Shown piece by piece: positions 11,870-28,822 of a stretch of 64,000 nucleotides of DNA; position 1 is the first letter of the stretch; each line of letters begins with the position of its first letter. The stretch covers positions 1,986,001 through 2,050,000 of the forward strand of contig JAJTWR010000044.1 of NCBI GenBank assembly GCA_021613335.1, given 5' to 3'. The DNA is from Whitmania pigra. Its lineage: Eukaryota > Annelida > Clitellata > Hirudinida > Haemopidae. The notes beneath the pieces are model-generated. The model did no database searches, had not been told where the DNA came from, and saw only the letters and a program-made list of their open reading frames with translations. Position numbers and translations under genes: made by a program.

Positions 11870-12307
11870 GCGGATAAACAGGTAAAACTCGTTTCAAGCA
11901 ACACCAGTCAAGGGAAACATTTCGGTTCACTTCTTCTGACTTGAACAATAAGTTCTCTCTACAACTTGAAGTCGCAATGCCTCAGCATGACAATGCCTAC
12001 TAGCTGCCCAATGAACCATGACACGCCATTGAACGTAAAACGCAACACTGACGAGCACCTACCTGTAAGCATTCACCTTTATAACTATCTATATAGCACA
12101 AGATTTGACTAGATGATACAATTGTATTTAAAACAAATTTCAGCTAAATACCATCAAATGATTAAAGTTGAACGAAAGATGGATAGACGAATTTCAACCA
12201 AAAAAACGTTCGAGACACTGTGACCAATAACAGGCAAACAACACATTTCCTACACGATCATCACGTTCTGTCAACAAACTCATCCGAACTCTCACAGCAG
12301 CTGGTTT
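11870..12307. other. Short intergenic gap between ZnT7 and grh
   Basis: About 440 bp between the stop codon of the zinc transporter and the provisional first coding exon of grainyhead, both on the minus strand. It must hold the 3' UTR of the former and, if the first exon is right, 5' sequence of the latter. No individual element is recognisable. Confidence 0.4.
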
Positions 12308-16529
<4,222 letters not shown>

Positions 16530-17947
16530 TTCTTAAGTCTTTCTATTATCTTCCGATCCACATAATCCGGCAATACGCTAAGAAACACGTCGCGTGTCAA
16601 CCGGAAGTTTACGTTGACTGATCGATGAGGCTACGTTGAACAAACTCATACCTGAAATGTGTGAACGGTATATATGTTATATTTTAATTCTTTGTTATTG
16701 ATTAAACCCACTCGTTAATTTCTGCAATTGCAGTTACAAGGATTTGAGCGTTTAGATATGGGTCAATAAATCGTTATCTTGCTTGTACATCAAGAGTAAT
16801 TGATCCTAAGGTGATATAGTAACTGGGATAACTGTAACGGTGTGGTATCTTGTAACAATGGAATATGATATCGAATACTATATAAAAAGTCATGATATCA
16901 CCAAGAGGAAACATTTTTTTTATACTAAGTCTTTTTAACGATCAAATTTATAGTATATGTTTAATTATCTGGCCTCAATTACAAATTCAGAAACTTCATC
17001 GATGGAATTTAGTTAACAAAACTTCCTTCGAATCGAAAATCTCTTTTGTATTTATATTCACTTATTGTTGCTGGTCAAACGTTAATGTAAAGTGCCATTA
17101 CTAAGTCGAAAAATATTCTACGTCATGTATTTCAAGTAAGAATTGTACGTAGAAACATTAAGAGGCACTTTTATTAGAATAGGGTCTAAGGCAACACTGG
17201 AATAATCGTAGCTTTCCCAGTCAAACCCTCACTCACCTGATGATCTTTTGTTGTTTTTCACCAAAATCGTGGAGCGTTTCCCCCTAGTCCCTAAATGACA
17301 TACTTGCGCTAGACTAAAGTTTTACTAATAAAATGGCTCAGAGAATATATTCTCTTCCGCACTATTAGTTAATATCTTTTACATCGAAAGCTTGATAGCA
17401 CCGCTTAGTTTCTAGAGAATGGATTATAAATTTACCTTTAAGTGGCATCTTTAAAACAATTTAAATTCTTTAGAAATTTAGCATTGCAAAGACATCTTAA
17501 TCTATTCAGCTGTTTGCTATTCATCGAATGCTTTTGAATTACTTTAATTTGTTGGCAGGTTCTTACCAATTCTTCGCAATCATTAACAGAGTTTACTTAA
17601 CAAAATATGACAATTAATAAATACTAATAAAACTTTCATTTAAGAACTTGATGGTTGTGGTTATCAAGTACCTTAATTAGATATTCCGTCCTAGTATGTA
17701 TGTAAAAACACATAATTTTCACTAAATAAACTAAAAGAAAGAAAGAAGAAAGCAGATTCCACAATAAATCTCTGACCTAAACAAGGCGATATGCGCCGGT
17801 GTTATGACGAAGGTTACCGTCGAGGGCACTCGTTCGCACAGCCGCGGTCGAGCATTTGTTTCGGGATTGTTTTGAAGAAACTCATAGTTTGTCTTATTCG
17901 GAAACAGAATTTTGCAATGTTGCTTCCTTCGTTCTTCAACAAACAAG
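16530..17947. other. Divergent intergenic region between ZnT7 and the PP1 subunit
   Basis: About 1.4 kb separating two start codons that point away from each other. It should contain both promoters and 5' UTRs. I see no conserved element, no TATA arrangement I would defend, and no further exon. Confidence 0.4.
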
Positions 17948-18973
17948 ATGGGGGATTCCAGTGATAGTATAAGTGCGCTCAGGTCACCTAATCAAAGTAG
18001 CCAAGACTTTGCTCTTAGGAACTTGGACGCTTATCGTGAATCTCCTGACAGAAGTTTACGTTACGCCCAGTTTACATTGTCAGTGAGTGATACTGATTCT
18101 ATACACACCAATAGAACTAGCAGTCTATCTAGTCTTGAAGATATTAACTTGGAAGCAGATAATCAACAAAACCAAACTGCCATAAAACCAGGAAATTTAC
18201 AGTTAAGTCTGATTCTTGGAATATCTGAAGATGAAAAGGCAGAGAATCGATTGGCAAATGCAGCTGTTTTGCAAGCTGCTTCTGGGAATACAGCAACATT
18301 CTCTGAAGACAATGAGTTTGAATATCTCAGAGATAAAAACTTGAGAAAATGCATATCCCTCAAGTCAAACAAGACTCCTCCTTCTACTCCCGGCAAGAAG
18401 AAAGCTGTCAGGTTTGCTGACGCTCTCGGCCTCGATCTGGCTTCTATAAGGCATGTCATTGACATGGACGAACCGCCAATTGTGCCTGAATCTGCCATGA
18501 GAAATCTCAAATTAGATGAAGAACGGTCTTCTGCTAATGAAACTAATTTTATTCAAGTTCGCAAGTTATGCATTTGCTTCTCGTCTCCAGATAACAGTCC
18601 GGACTTTCTTCGTCGTGTCCAGGAAAGAAAAGTCGTGTTGGAAAACTGTTTTGTTGACGATCGTAAAAGTCTTGTTTATGGGAAGATAAGAGTTATGAAC
18701 ATGGCTTTTCATAAGGTTGTCAATATTAGATACACCATGAATGGCTGGTTGACTTATACAGATGTTGCAGCAGTGTATGACTCTGGCTCAAATGATGGAG
18801 CAACCGATAAATTTTCGTATTCTATCCACATCCCTGAGTATTTTCAGTTTGGAAATAGTATGGAGTTTTCAGTCATGTTTGTTTCTTCAAACCAAATCTT
18901 TTGGGACAACAACTATGGAAGTAATTACAGGATTGAGTGCTACATTGCCAACGAACCATCAAAATTGTTTTAA
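17948..18973 (+). CDS. Glycogen-targeting protein phosphatase 1 regulatory subunit (PPP1R3 family)
   Basis: Scaffold that brings PP1 catalytic subunit to glycogen, favouring dephosphorylation of glycogen synthase. Single uninterrupted 341-codon frame from ATG 17948 (MGDSSDSISALRSPNQ) to TAA. The N-terminal 145 residues are Ser-rich and polar. An RVxF-type PP1-docking motif follows, KKKAVRFADALGLDL, with VRF at residues 154-156. A CBM21 carbohydrate-binding domain fills residues about 222-333, including VVLENCFVDDR, VYGKIRVMNMAFHKVV and the glycogen-contact signature FWDNNYGSNYRI near the end. The lack of coding introns resembles vertebrate PPP1R3B/C/D/G, but the orthologue within that set cannot be fixed. 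An in-frame TTG upstream at 17912 is not a likely start. A polyadenylation signal lies about 140 bp after the stop. Confidence 0.93.
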   Translation: MGDSSDSISALRSPNQSSQDFALRNLDAYRESPDRSLRYAQFTLSVSDTDSIHTNRTSSLSSLEDINLEADNQQNQTAIKPGNLQLSLILGISEDEKAENRLANAAVLQAASGNTATFSEDNEFEYLRDKNLRKCISLKSNKTPPSTPGKKKAVRFADALGLDLASIRHVIDMDEPPIVPESAMRNLKLDEERSSANETNFIQVRKLCICFSSPDNSPDFLRRVQERKVVLENCFVDDRKSLVYGKIRVMNMAFHKVVNIRYTMNGWLTYTDVAAVYDSGSNDGATDKFSYSIHIPEYFQFGNSMEFSVMFVSSNQIFWDNNYGSNYRIECYIANEPSKLF

Positions 18974-19115
18974 ACTTTGTAGTCATTGAGAAATGTTCAG
19001 TTTTGTTTAAGCTTTCATTAATTTATAGCCTTTAATTTCTTGAATTTTGAATTGTGCCATTGTAATATGAATTTCTGAAAAGTTAATTTAGTTTTTACTG
19101 TTTGACTTGATGTTT

Positions 19116-19121
19116 AATAAA
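19116..19121 (+). promoter_or_regulatory. Polyadenylation signal AATAAA of the PP1 subunit gene
   Basis: AATAAA about 140 bp past the stop codon, preceded by a T-rich 3' UTR and followed within 25 bp by T-rich sequence. Confidence 0.6.
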
Positions 19122-19708
19122 ATGTGTCAAGGAAGTTAATTTTTTCTTGAATTTAGTTCAGAAGAGAGAAGATTTAATTATTTTGTGTTGGGCTCATATG
19201 ACAAATTTATGTGACTTCTAGAAGAATTGGGATGGAAAACCCACTAATACTCTATTAGTAAAACTCTACATGTCATTCTCGTTGCCCTGGTGAAATGTCT
19301 TCCTCCAAGGGACTTCTTTCAGATTGATTAGATGGTCGATAAAAGTAGAGCCTGTCCAACCTGGATGTACGTATCCACTATTTTATTAACTTTGCATCTG
19401 GATTTGGTTTTTACAAAAACATTTGGAGAATGTTGTTTCTGTAGCTTCATAATCTTTGGCAACATCTGAGAAAGTACCCTTGTGTATTATTGCTAGTTAA
19501 TGCATTTCAAGTGAAGCAATTCAACTCCAGTTTAACCATACAACACCAGCTAACCATTTCATAAGTTTTTTTTGAAATAATAACAATAATAAATATAAAA
19601 AATAATAATATGAAAAACAATAACAATTGCATTATCTACATATTTATTAGATAATTAATATATGTATTTGTATTTAGCCGATATTTTAGTGACTTATATA
19701 TCCGGATA

Positions 19709-19855
19709 GGATGTGGAGGCAGTTCTTATTTGATCCAACATTTATACAGCGTCTATACCCGAGGACGATCCCTGGCAGCCCAGGCTGAGTTTCGAACGCG
19801 ACACTGTTGCTATAACAGTCGCATGCAGGAACGCTACCCACTCGACCAACCTGTA
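19709..19855 (-). mobile_element. tRNA-derived SINE-like copy
   Basis: On the minus strand the sequence begins with an A-box-like TGGTCGAG segment (19839-19850), followed about 55 bases on by a B-box GTTCGAAAC (19791-19799), matching RNA polymerase III promoter consensus. A non-tRNA body follows (CAGCCTGGGCTGCCA then a TATAAATG block). A second copy with the same order of blocks lies at 38530-38665 in this window, which supports a dispersed element rather than a tRNA gene. No clear tail repeat or target-site duplication is visible. Confidence 0.7.
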
Positions 19856-19869
19856 TATAAATCAAACTT

Positions 19870-22800
19870 TAATTTTCAAAGCAACTTATTAATTTCATGT
19901 GCAAGAGAAAAACCCAAGACATCAAGCTGAATTCCTCAAAGATTCCAGATGACAAGAACTGAAGATATGTAAATTCATTCAAAAGCAAGATGGGATCACC
20001 GTTATTTTGAAAACTTATAGCGATATGAATATAGTTCATAGTAATAGTTGGCGTTCGAAAAAGTGATACGTGTCACTAAGCAATTCTGAGCCAAGATTTG
20101 TCAAACGAATACCGATATGGATGACAAGCATCAGGAAAAACTAGAACTTCTTACCTTCTTGATTGCAGAAGAGGAAAGGCATAAAAATATAAAAAATACA
20201 TAGAGAATGTCTGATTTAAAGTGCTGAAATTTTTGTGCTTACGCAGTCATTAAATTATAATTAATTGATCATAATCATTCAGAAAGATTTTTTTAAATAC
20301 ATGTGCACTTCCAAATATTACAAGTACTTCACTTAAACCAGATGGAAAGGTTTTCAAAAATAACCAGAAATGTGTTGCAGATGCAAGTTAATGCCTAGTC
20401 TTCCCCTTAACCAATTAAAGTTGTTAGGATTAAGGGCTGGTTTTGTTTGATTTTATTTAGAAAATTTGATGTTATTGTAGACCAACCACTGAAATGTTTT
20501 TGTAATGGATCAGAACGGGATTTACATTGGTAGTGGCCCACAAACTTGACAATAACGATTAAATAAAAATAATTATAATGGAAAATAAAGGTTTTCTGGA
20601 TGGTGGCACACCCTACCACCCACAAATCCGGGACTAACCAATATTGTTCTTTGAGACTTCATCGAAAGATCTTTAGTAGCTTTCGTAGCCACCTGACCTA
20701 AGAACAATATTTAGCAAATAAATATTTTTTCAATTATTATAAAGTAATATTTCTTGAACATTAAAACAAATTTTACTAACATTCATTTCTTCACTTAATA
20801 TTATAATGATTTTTAGACTTTCTAGTTGCTTTCAGCTTTCGACTTTTCTGAACTTCACAAAATCGTACCAAAATTAGTCTTCGATCTAGATTCTAGATCT
20901 TCGATCTTCGATCTTTAAAGTTGCTTCTTCAACATTCTCGATTAGTTCTCTTATCCCTATTTTGAGTTCAGTAGTGCATCGGTGCTAAATGGCATGTGCT
21001 TGAGCATGGAATGAACTCTTGCATCTTATATTATATTTTTTTGTAATAGTAATGGAAGAAGAACGACATAGCAATAGAACGCAATGGTATAAAATAAAAA
21101 GCAATCAAATTAAATATTACATTAGGCAGACGTAATTTCAATCAATTGTGATCACAACATATGTAAATTATTACAAGCTCATACAAATAAAACTGCGAAG
21201 CTCATTGAACAAGAAACGTAACTTTCTATATCGAAAACAGGATTTGAAGTTGATCGAAAGCTGATTGATGTATTTATTCACAAATATAAGAGTCGGTTTT
21301 ATTTGTAAAGGAAACAAACATTCCTCGATCTATCTCAATGTGTGTGTGTGTGTGTGTGTGACTGGACAAGTCAAATTTATCGCGAAAATATAAAAGAAAT
21401 ATGACTCATTCGAAATGAAGATCTTTTTGGCTTCAAGTCTTTGAACTTTGAAGTTCAACACTGGTGCAATAAAGTGCAATAAAGACATTTAATCATTTGA
21501 AACTCAGGTGCTGCTCAGGGCCTAAAATGTCGGTCTACATCGCAAATTATTCATCGTCCCTGAATTCTATTCAGCATCATATTCACTTTTACAATTCGTC
21601 AGATGGAAAATTTTATCAGGTTTATCTTAATTTTTACGTTAGGAATTGTCATTGTTTTATTCAACACGTCTCAACGCAAAATTCGTGTTACTTGCTTTCA
21701 TTTGTCTGCTTTAAGAAAAACTTACGACTAATTTCAATACTTGACTTAATGTCGGTTCATTAAGCAGATAGCTACATATGAGCTGATCGTAACTAGCAGA
21801 AGCTGACATATTAGATTCGTGGCTAACAGAAGCTAACTTATTAGCCGTTTCGTGGCTAAAAGAAGCTCATCCGAGGTCCGCTCAAAAAGATGATTCTTGA
21901 GGGTCTTCTTGCTGATATTTTCCAGTAAGGCTTGTCAGCCAATTTTCCATTCCAGAACGTTCCATGCAGCCTGTCATCATTAGCGTCCTCCTCGAGATTT
22001 GAGACTCCCACGTCGTTATTTTTAAGAGTCGAAACTCTCCTCAACGAATCCGGCAGTTGAAATTGCAGCGATATCTCGACGTTCACAGAGTGGTGTTTGA
22101 AGAGCGATTAGGAATTTCCCGATTGAAAGTCTGCAATTAGAACTCACAAGTAACACTAGTAAGAATAATTTTAACGACAATCCTTGGGGTTCTTCCACGA
22201 GGAGAAGTTGATCGGTCAGATTGTCACGGAAGCGTCTGAAATGTCTGAAATTCGTCCGTTGAAGCTTCCACCTGTTTGGACATACACATCTGTTCCTGAG
22301 TTCGAATTAAGCCAATAAGCGCATCGGAGTTGCATTTGTTTGATTCGCTAATGGATTGTACTGGCTGGAGGCCGAAGAGACGCCACGCAGCGGGTGTTGC
22401 GGGCATATTCGCTTCTGTTCAATTAGATACTTGTCCGAGCTAAAAAAAAATTTCCGCATCAAATTCCTCCTCTTTTGTGACGAGATGCGGTTGGAAATTT
22501 CTAGAAGTTTGAAAGCAAAAGTGGCGTAATTTGGTCCTTCCATTTGGCTGTTTAATTCAATAACATGTCGTAAGCCACTCTTCCAGGCTTGCATCAAACT
22601 TCGAAGGCGGGAATGAAATCCAAAGAAATCAAAATTTCAAGAAGTTCATCTTCAACGAACAGGATTGAAACGCTCATTTATCTGATGAAATCGCAGTGAA
22701 AAGTTGATGCGTCTGTAAATATAGATTAATTAATGATAGATTTGTAAATATAGTTCTGTAAATATGGATTAATTAATGATAGTTTTACACAATTAATATT

Positions 22801-22960
22801 TGTGCTTATTACGTCAATGTGCCGAAATAATCCTAGCACAATCCTATTTTTGTGTTGAAATTGGGAATGTCAAGGAAATTAATGTTCAGAAATGCGAAGC
22901 AATTACTGCCGAGGACAACAATTAACAGGAAAGTCTTCGAAGCATTGCAGGCTTTTAAAT
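19870..22960. other. Gene-poor intergenic stretch
   Basis: AT-rich sequence with a (TG)n run at 21342-21360 and a clustered run of GATCT/TCGAT motifs near 20880-20920. Several minus-strand open frames (for example 22307-22597) show no recognisable protein similarity and no supporting splice pattern. Distal regulatory sequence for the NOL4 gene downstream is possible but not shown. Confidence 0.4.
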
Positions 22961-22972
22961 GACTGAACATAT

Positions 22973-23236
22973 AAATATATAAACATATAAACATATAAAC
23001 ATATAAACATATAAACATATAAACATATAAACATATAAACGTATAAACGTATAAACATATAAACATATAAACATATAAACATATAAACATATAAACATAT
23101 AAACATATAAACATATAAACATATAAACATATAAACATATAAACATATAAACATATAAACATATAAACATATAAACATATAAACATATAAACATATAAAC
23201 ATATAAACATATAAACATATAAACATATAAACAAAT
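22973..23236. repeat. 8-bp minisatellite (ATATAAAC)n
   Basis: More than thirty head-to-tail copies of ATATAAAC, nearly perfect, with two neighbouring variant units carrying G for A at 23041 and 23049, and divergent units at the edges. Because the unit is 8 bp, all minus-strand frames remain open and encode artefactual CLYVYMFI repeats. Confidence 0.95.
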
Positions 23237-23244
23237 AAACACAT

Positions 23245-25484
23245 AGAACATATTTGAATGCCCAATGCCATATCGAAATTGCGGTGATGGTTCCATGCAC
23301 GAGGAGCTCAAAACCTCAGCTTGAGAATTACGTAAAGTCTCAACGTCCTACATCTTCTCCAAGTATCAGGTTGAACTCTCAAAAAATTTAATTAAACAAA
23401 AAATGACGAGGGAGGAGCCCGTGCTTCAAAGGATCAAATTCCACATTTTAAGAGATGGAGGCACATGCACAGGGAGACTGCACTCATTTCTTGTGCTATT
23501 GTCGCCACTGTAATCATCCCTGCGTCGTTGGGTGCTCATTGTCTGTTATTATGAACAGGCAGGTGATTCGCTACGATGGTCTGCCGGAATCAATCAAGTG
23601 CGGGTCTTGCGAGCTCGGCGCAAAAAGGAACTCATGAATTTTTTCCACCCTTCCATCCGTCCGTCCGTCAATCCATTCCTTCTTCCATCCATCATTCGTC
23701 CATCTTCTCCTTCTTGCAATTGCGGCTGTTTTGACGTTAAAATAACCAATATATCTGAGCCTTTCAAGCCTTAATTAACGTCCACGGGGATTTCAGTTGA
23801 CTTCTCTCATTCGACGAGGGAGACACGAGAATGCGAGACAAGTTGACACGATTTCGACGCATTTTCTCAGGAATGAAATCATTTCCCACCTAAATCGTCA
23901 TCAATTTCATGTCGTAAATAGCATAATGCAATGCAAGGTAACTTAAGATAGCGTAATGTAACACACAACGTAAGGTGTGAATTAAGGAAACGTGACAATT
24001 ATTTATTGTGCTTGAGACGACCGAGGTCTGTGTGATAAGCAAATAAATAATAAATCCGCTCGAAAGGAATAATTAACATCGGTGACTCAAACAACTCCGA
24101 GCTCCTGGGGTCGGACGGAAAAGGAAAAGGTGTCCTCTCAAGCGAAGGTAATGCTCTCCCGCCATTTATCGATTCCAGACATATTCACCTGCACAACTGC
24201 TTTCCTCCGCTGGACGCTTTCCGCGACTAGAAAACCTTTCCAAGTTTAAGACGTAAAAATGCTTGAATGGAAAGTGCATGGATGAAGAGGACGAGGAGGA
24301 CGAGGAAGAAGAAGATGGAAATGAGAGCTGATGGGAGGCTTGGCTCAAATGCACCGTGTAATTTGCTTACTGACAGTCGGGATGTTGGTCTGCTGGTCGT
24401 CTGTCTACACTGGTTTCCTTGACAACTTATTGTCACTTACAACGTCTCGGACTGATTCTTCCGATATTTCAAAAAGAGTTCGTTCGAGCGATGGATGGAT
24501 GGATGGAGCCTACGGAATGAGTCGACGACAGGTGTACAGGAGAACAAAGAGGCAGGACGATGCTCGCCGAGCAGGGACAACTTGTTCGATGTTGGCTCTG
24601 CTGGCCAATTAAAATGTCTTTTCTAACTTTCACCTATTTTACGAAGGATGGAAGTGAATTTCAGAAAATAAAAAAAAATTTGTAAACTTTGAAAAGTGGA
24701 AGTAATTTCATTTCGACTCCGGCGATAATTTCCACAAACTCGAAGGAGACAAAAATCTCAGCGCACAATTAATGAAAGAGGCGCCGCACATTCTACAACT
24801 CCGAAGCGCAGACAAAGAGGAAAGCTTAAGGAGTGTTCTGCGTGCTTTGACAAATTGCTGCTCACGTAATGGACAGAAATGGAAAGTAATTACACCGTCC
24901 TGTCTTCCGCACGCACGCAGAGGAGAGTCCGTTTCCATGGAGATGAACGTGTGGAAGTTTGCTGGACGGAACCTGTTTCTAGGAATGGTCTTGCGTCCAC
25001 TCGGACTACACGTGTATTGTGCGCACCTTCGCAGGACAAAGGAAGTCTCCTCGTCGCGTGTGGCGAATGCCTTTTGACCACACCACATTAAAATTATAGT
25101 TCTAACGTATAGTATTTAATTCCTCTTCATTAAATTACTGTGTTAACGTTCACTATTATATTCCTTTTTTTTTTATCTTAATTCATAAACGTTTGCATTT
25201 TGAGTTTGAAGTTTTTTCTGTTTTTTCCTGACTTTTCAGACTCAACTCGGACAGAACTCGATCTGCAAGGTTGTGAATCATCCACGTGCACAGCACACGT
25301 GACATGCAAATCTTTGCTTACCTGAGAAGCTGAGAAGCGGATGACCGATACAGCGCAGGACCACGTACAAATACAAGATGCTTAGAGATTTCGTGCTACG
25401 CCTAAAAACAAAAATGATAACGCGCGTTCTGTCGACGAGATTTTGAGAAGTTTAACTGCAATTGTTACCTTTTACTACCTGGTC
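23245..25484. other. Upstream region of the NOL4 gene, no gene seen
   Basis: Contains TCCG/TCCA short repeats at 23656-23705 and a GAGGAC/GAAGAA purine tract at 24288-24325. Open frames at 24331-24612 and 24708-25088 have no recognisable homology. Higher G+C than the flanks around 24750-25080 would suit promoter or 5' UTR sequence, but this is inference. Confidence 0.4.
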
Positions 25485-28400
25485 ATGGATGAGGTTTGTA
25501 CGAGCGATGAAGTCGATCTCGAATGCGTGGAATGTGGAAAGGAAACGATCGAAAAGAAATTCCAAGAAGCTTCATCGACTTCGGACACACAAGGATCCAT
25601 CGTTTCCAGCTCCATTGATTTGAAACATCTCTTTACAAACCCTCCGTCGCCAGGTGAATTGATTAGTTCACCTGAGCGCTGTCCAGCCATATCGGAATCT
25701 GCTCACCAGCAGCAGTTGTTTTCCAAGTTCCAGGCTTGGGCTCTCAAGAATTACGGAGAAACTGGCAAGACTAAGACTATTACGAGAAGCAAATATCGCA
25801 AGGTCATCAATATTCTCAAGGGCGTCGAGAATGCAATCACTGAGAACTCAAAGCTCAGGTTCTGGGTTAAAGCCAAAGGGTTCAGGCTGGGCAGAGGGAA
25901 TCACGAATTCAACGACAACGACAGAGAGGTTCTTTACATTCCCGCCAAAGTTGGTTTCCTTCTTAAGTGTGACTTTTAAATCAATTTTAAGTTGTGGTTT
26001 TAATTATTTTTATTATTATTATTTGTTGTTAATTTGTCTATTATACATCCAATTTAAATCTGATAGATTTGAATTCTATGTCTATTTAGTTATAATTCTG
26101 TTTCGCTTTCAACAACACAATATTCTAAAACGCGACGTATTCATTTAAATCGTGCGTCGCAAATTTAATCAAAGTAGTTATTCATCTCATCATTACTTTT
26201 GTTATTTAATCGGCACTTGGTCTACTTGGTAAATTCGTACTCACATAACATGTAATACATACATAACATATAATATATACATAACATGTAATACATACAT
26301 AACATATAATACATACATAACAAGCACATTACCATCCTCACGAACAGTTTAAAAGTCACTGACAATTCCAGCCAATCAATACATTAAATAAGCAGATGAG
26401 GTCTCAATAAGAATTTATTTATTTCCAAGTCCCAAGGAAAAGATTTTGTTGTCAGTTGATGAGCGAAACGAGAACCAATCGTTTACAGTCGTTACCAAGG
26501 AAACTGAAAGGAGCACGTGACCTGGGGCAGCATTAGAGACCTCGTGACATAAAAGGTCCTGTAAGAGCCTCGTGACGATGATGAATTCTTCGCGGGAAAA
26601 TAATTTATTAAAATACCTAAAATTTATTATCCGACAACATGAAATTCAACTTTAACCTTAATGTGCAGGTTGTGATGATGATGATGATGACGAAGGTAGT
26701 GCTGGTGATGATGGTGGTGATGCTACCATCGGATGCGCTTGAGTCACGCAAATTGTGATACTTTTAGGGATGTGCGCCAGTGCGATCATTAAAAGGAATT
26801 CCACCTCGAAATAACGTCATTGCCGTTAAAACTCCCTCAACTGAACGTTCAGATATTTTTTTCGAGACACGAGCTTTGTGCAGAAATAATCCGAGCTTGG
26901 CTTACGGGAGATTTAAACTTATTTTTGAACAAATCGTGCGCCCCGTGCTCTCCGTGCCTGTTCAGTGATTGGAGTGGTACCAAGCGTGGAGTCCTTCTCA
27001 TCATTTCCACTTTGATGACTCCAATCCGGATTGACTCCGGCTGTGAGCGATGATGAGCGAAACGAAGAATAGTTTTCCTGGATAAAACAAAAATAGGAGC
27101 AGATAGCCGGAGAAATGGCGGAGTGAAGCCTTCCAAAGGGGATGAGTTGGATGATCTCGGTGGTGACGTAGAGTTGAATCCTCTCACTTCTTTTCCGACC
27201 TTCCTTCCATCTTATTTCACTTCTCCACACCGACATACTTAAGAGTCACTTTATTTCCTGCTCAGAAAACGCTGATTAAAATCCGCGCAATATCCCAACT
27301 TTGAGAAACACGAAGGTTGCAGGTTTTACCGTTGATGGCAATTAATTCAAAATGTTCATCGTGAAAGTAAAAACATACTGCAACTTTAAATTCGAACATT
27401 TACAACTTTTAACAAGCTCCTTGCATTATTAAATTCTAATGTAAATTAAATTTTTATGAAATAGTAAAAATACGAAAAAATAAATAATATGTTTAACCAA
27501 TTCTCCTCACAGCAATAGAGCCCGTGTTGTCGTGGATGGTTGAACAAATGACAGAATTAAGGAGCAACAACCGAAGTCCAATCATTCATTCAAACCTTTT
27601 AAAGGAAGAAATTATAAAACTTTCGATTCAATTAAATTGGAACGGAATGACGTTATCCTCGCACATTATCCTTGCCTACCATAAACAGGCGCCATTCTTT
27701 CTCTAATATTTCGCCATCCAGGGTACGACTAATTACTGTTTCTATCGTTTTCTCATCATTCCAGGGCCCTCGTTCCACTACACAATCATCATGCCCCCCC
27801 CCCACAAAATACAAATTTCCACCTCCCTCCTTATCCCCGGCATGCCCCGGGACAGCTCAATTAGCGAGCACGCGACACTGCAAACTCCCCAGGACAAGAA
27901 TGTCTCTTGTTTCACCTCAACGAAGTTCCTCCATTTAACTCGAAAATGTTCTGAAATTATTCAGCTCCTCATTTTTCTTTCAACCATTCCGTGCTTCTAA
28001 GTCTGCCTCCTCGATTTGTTTCCACCCTTTTCGCCGGGAAATATTTGAAAGCGGTTGACATGACCGTGTGGAACGTTGCATATTGGCCTCATTATTCATG
28101 CTCCTGTCCTCGCACAGGTAAAATGCTGCTTGGGGCCCACTGGAAGCATTATTAGTTGTCGTTATTATCGGCTCTCTTGCTCCGGGTGTACGACAATTTG
28201 TGGGAGGAAGAGTCGACTGTTGAACGAATGAATCTCTGATCACCTTTCAAACTCACCGCGCCCCATAATTTTCCTCATCACAAATCATCGTCCACCATCA
28301 CCTACCATCGTCGAACAGCATCCACTCATCACCCATTCACTTTTTACCATCATCCGCAGTCGACTATCACCATCATCATCTCCCACATTCTTCAGAACTC

Positions 28401-28721
28401 CTGTTGCCTGGAACTTGGTGAGAGGAGTCTCAAGAGAGTTGCTGTCGTTGAGGATTTCTTCGAAATCATTTACAACGTTCACGTGGAAATGGATGGAAGA
28501 GGCGGGAAACATGCAGGACAGAAAAGGACCTACAGAGCTGTTAGTGAACTTTATTTTGACGAAAGACGTCACCTACTGCAATTGTACCTTGTCAACATCT
28601 TGTCGGTCACTTAATTAGCTGTATTTTCTTCATCGGTGATGACGACGACGACGACGATGACGATGATGATGATGATGATGACGATGATGACGATGATGAC
28701 GACGACGACGACGACGACGAC

Positions 28722-28789
<68 letters not shown>

Positions 28790-28790
28790 C

Positions 28791-28822
<32 letters not shown>

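Noticed and set aside
19265..19350. Minus-strand peptide LDRLYFYRPSNQSERSPLEE ending in a stop, possibly a terminal exon
   Set aside because: It has no supporting upstream exon and no recognisable family; an open frame of this size is expected by chance.
22833..23311. Three overlapping minus-strand ORFs of up to 155 codons with repeated LYVYMFIC peptides
   Set aside because: They are all translations of the 8-bp minisatellite, which has no stop in any minus frame. There is no independent coding signal.
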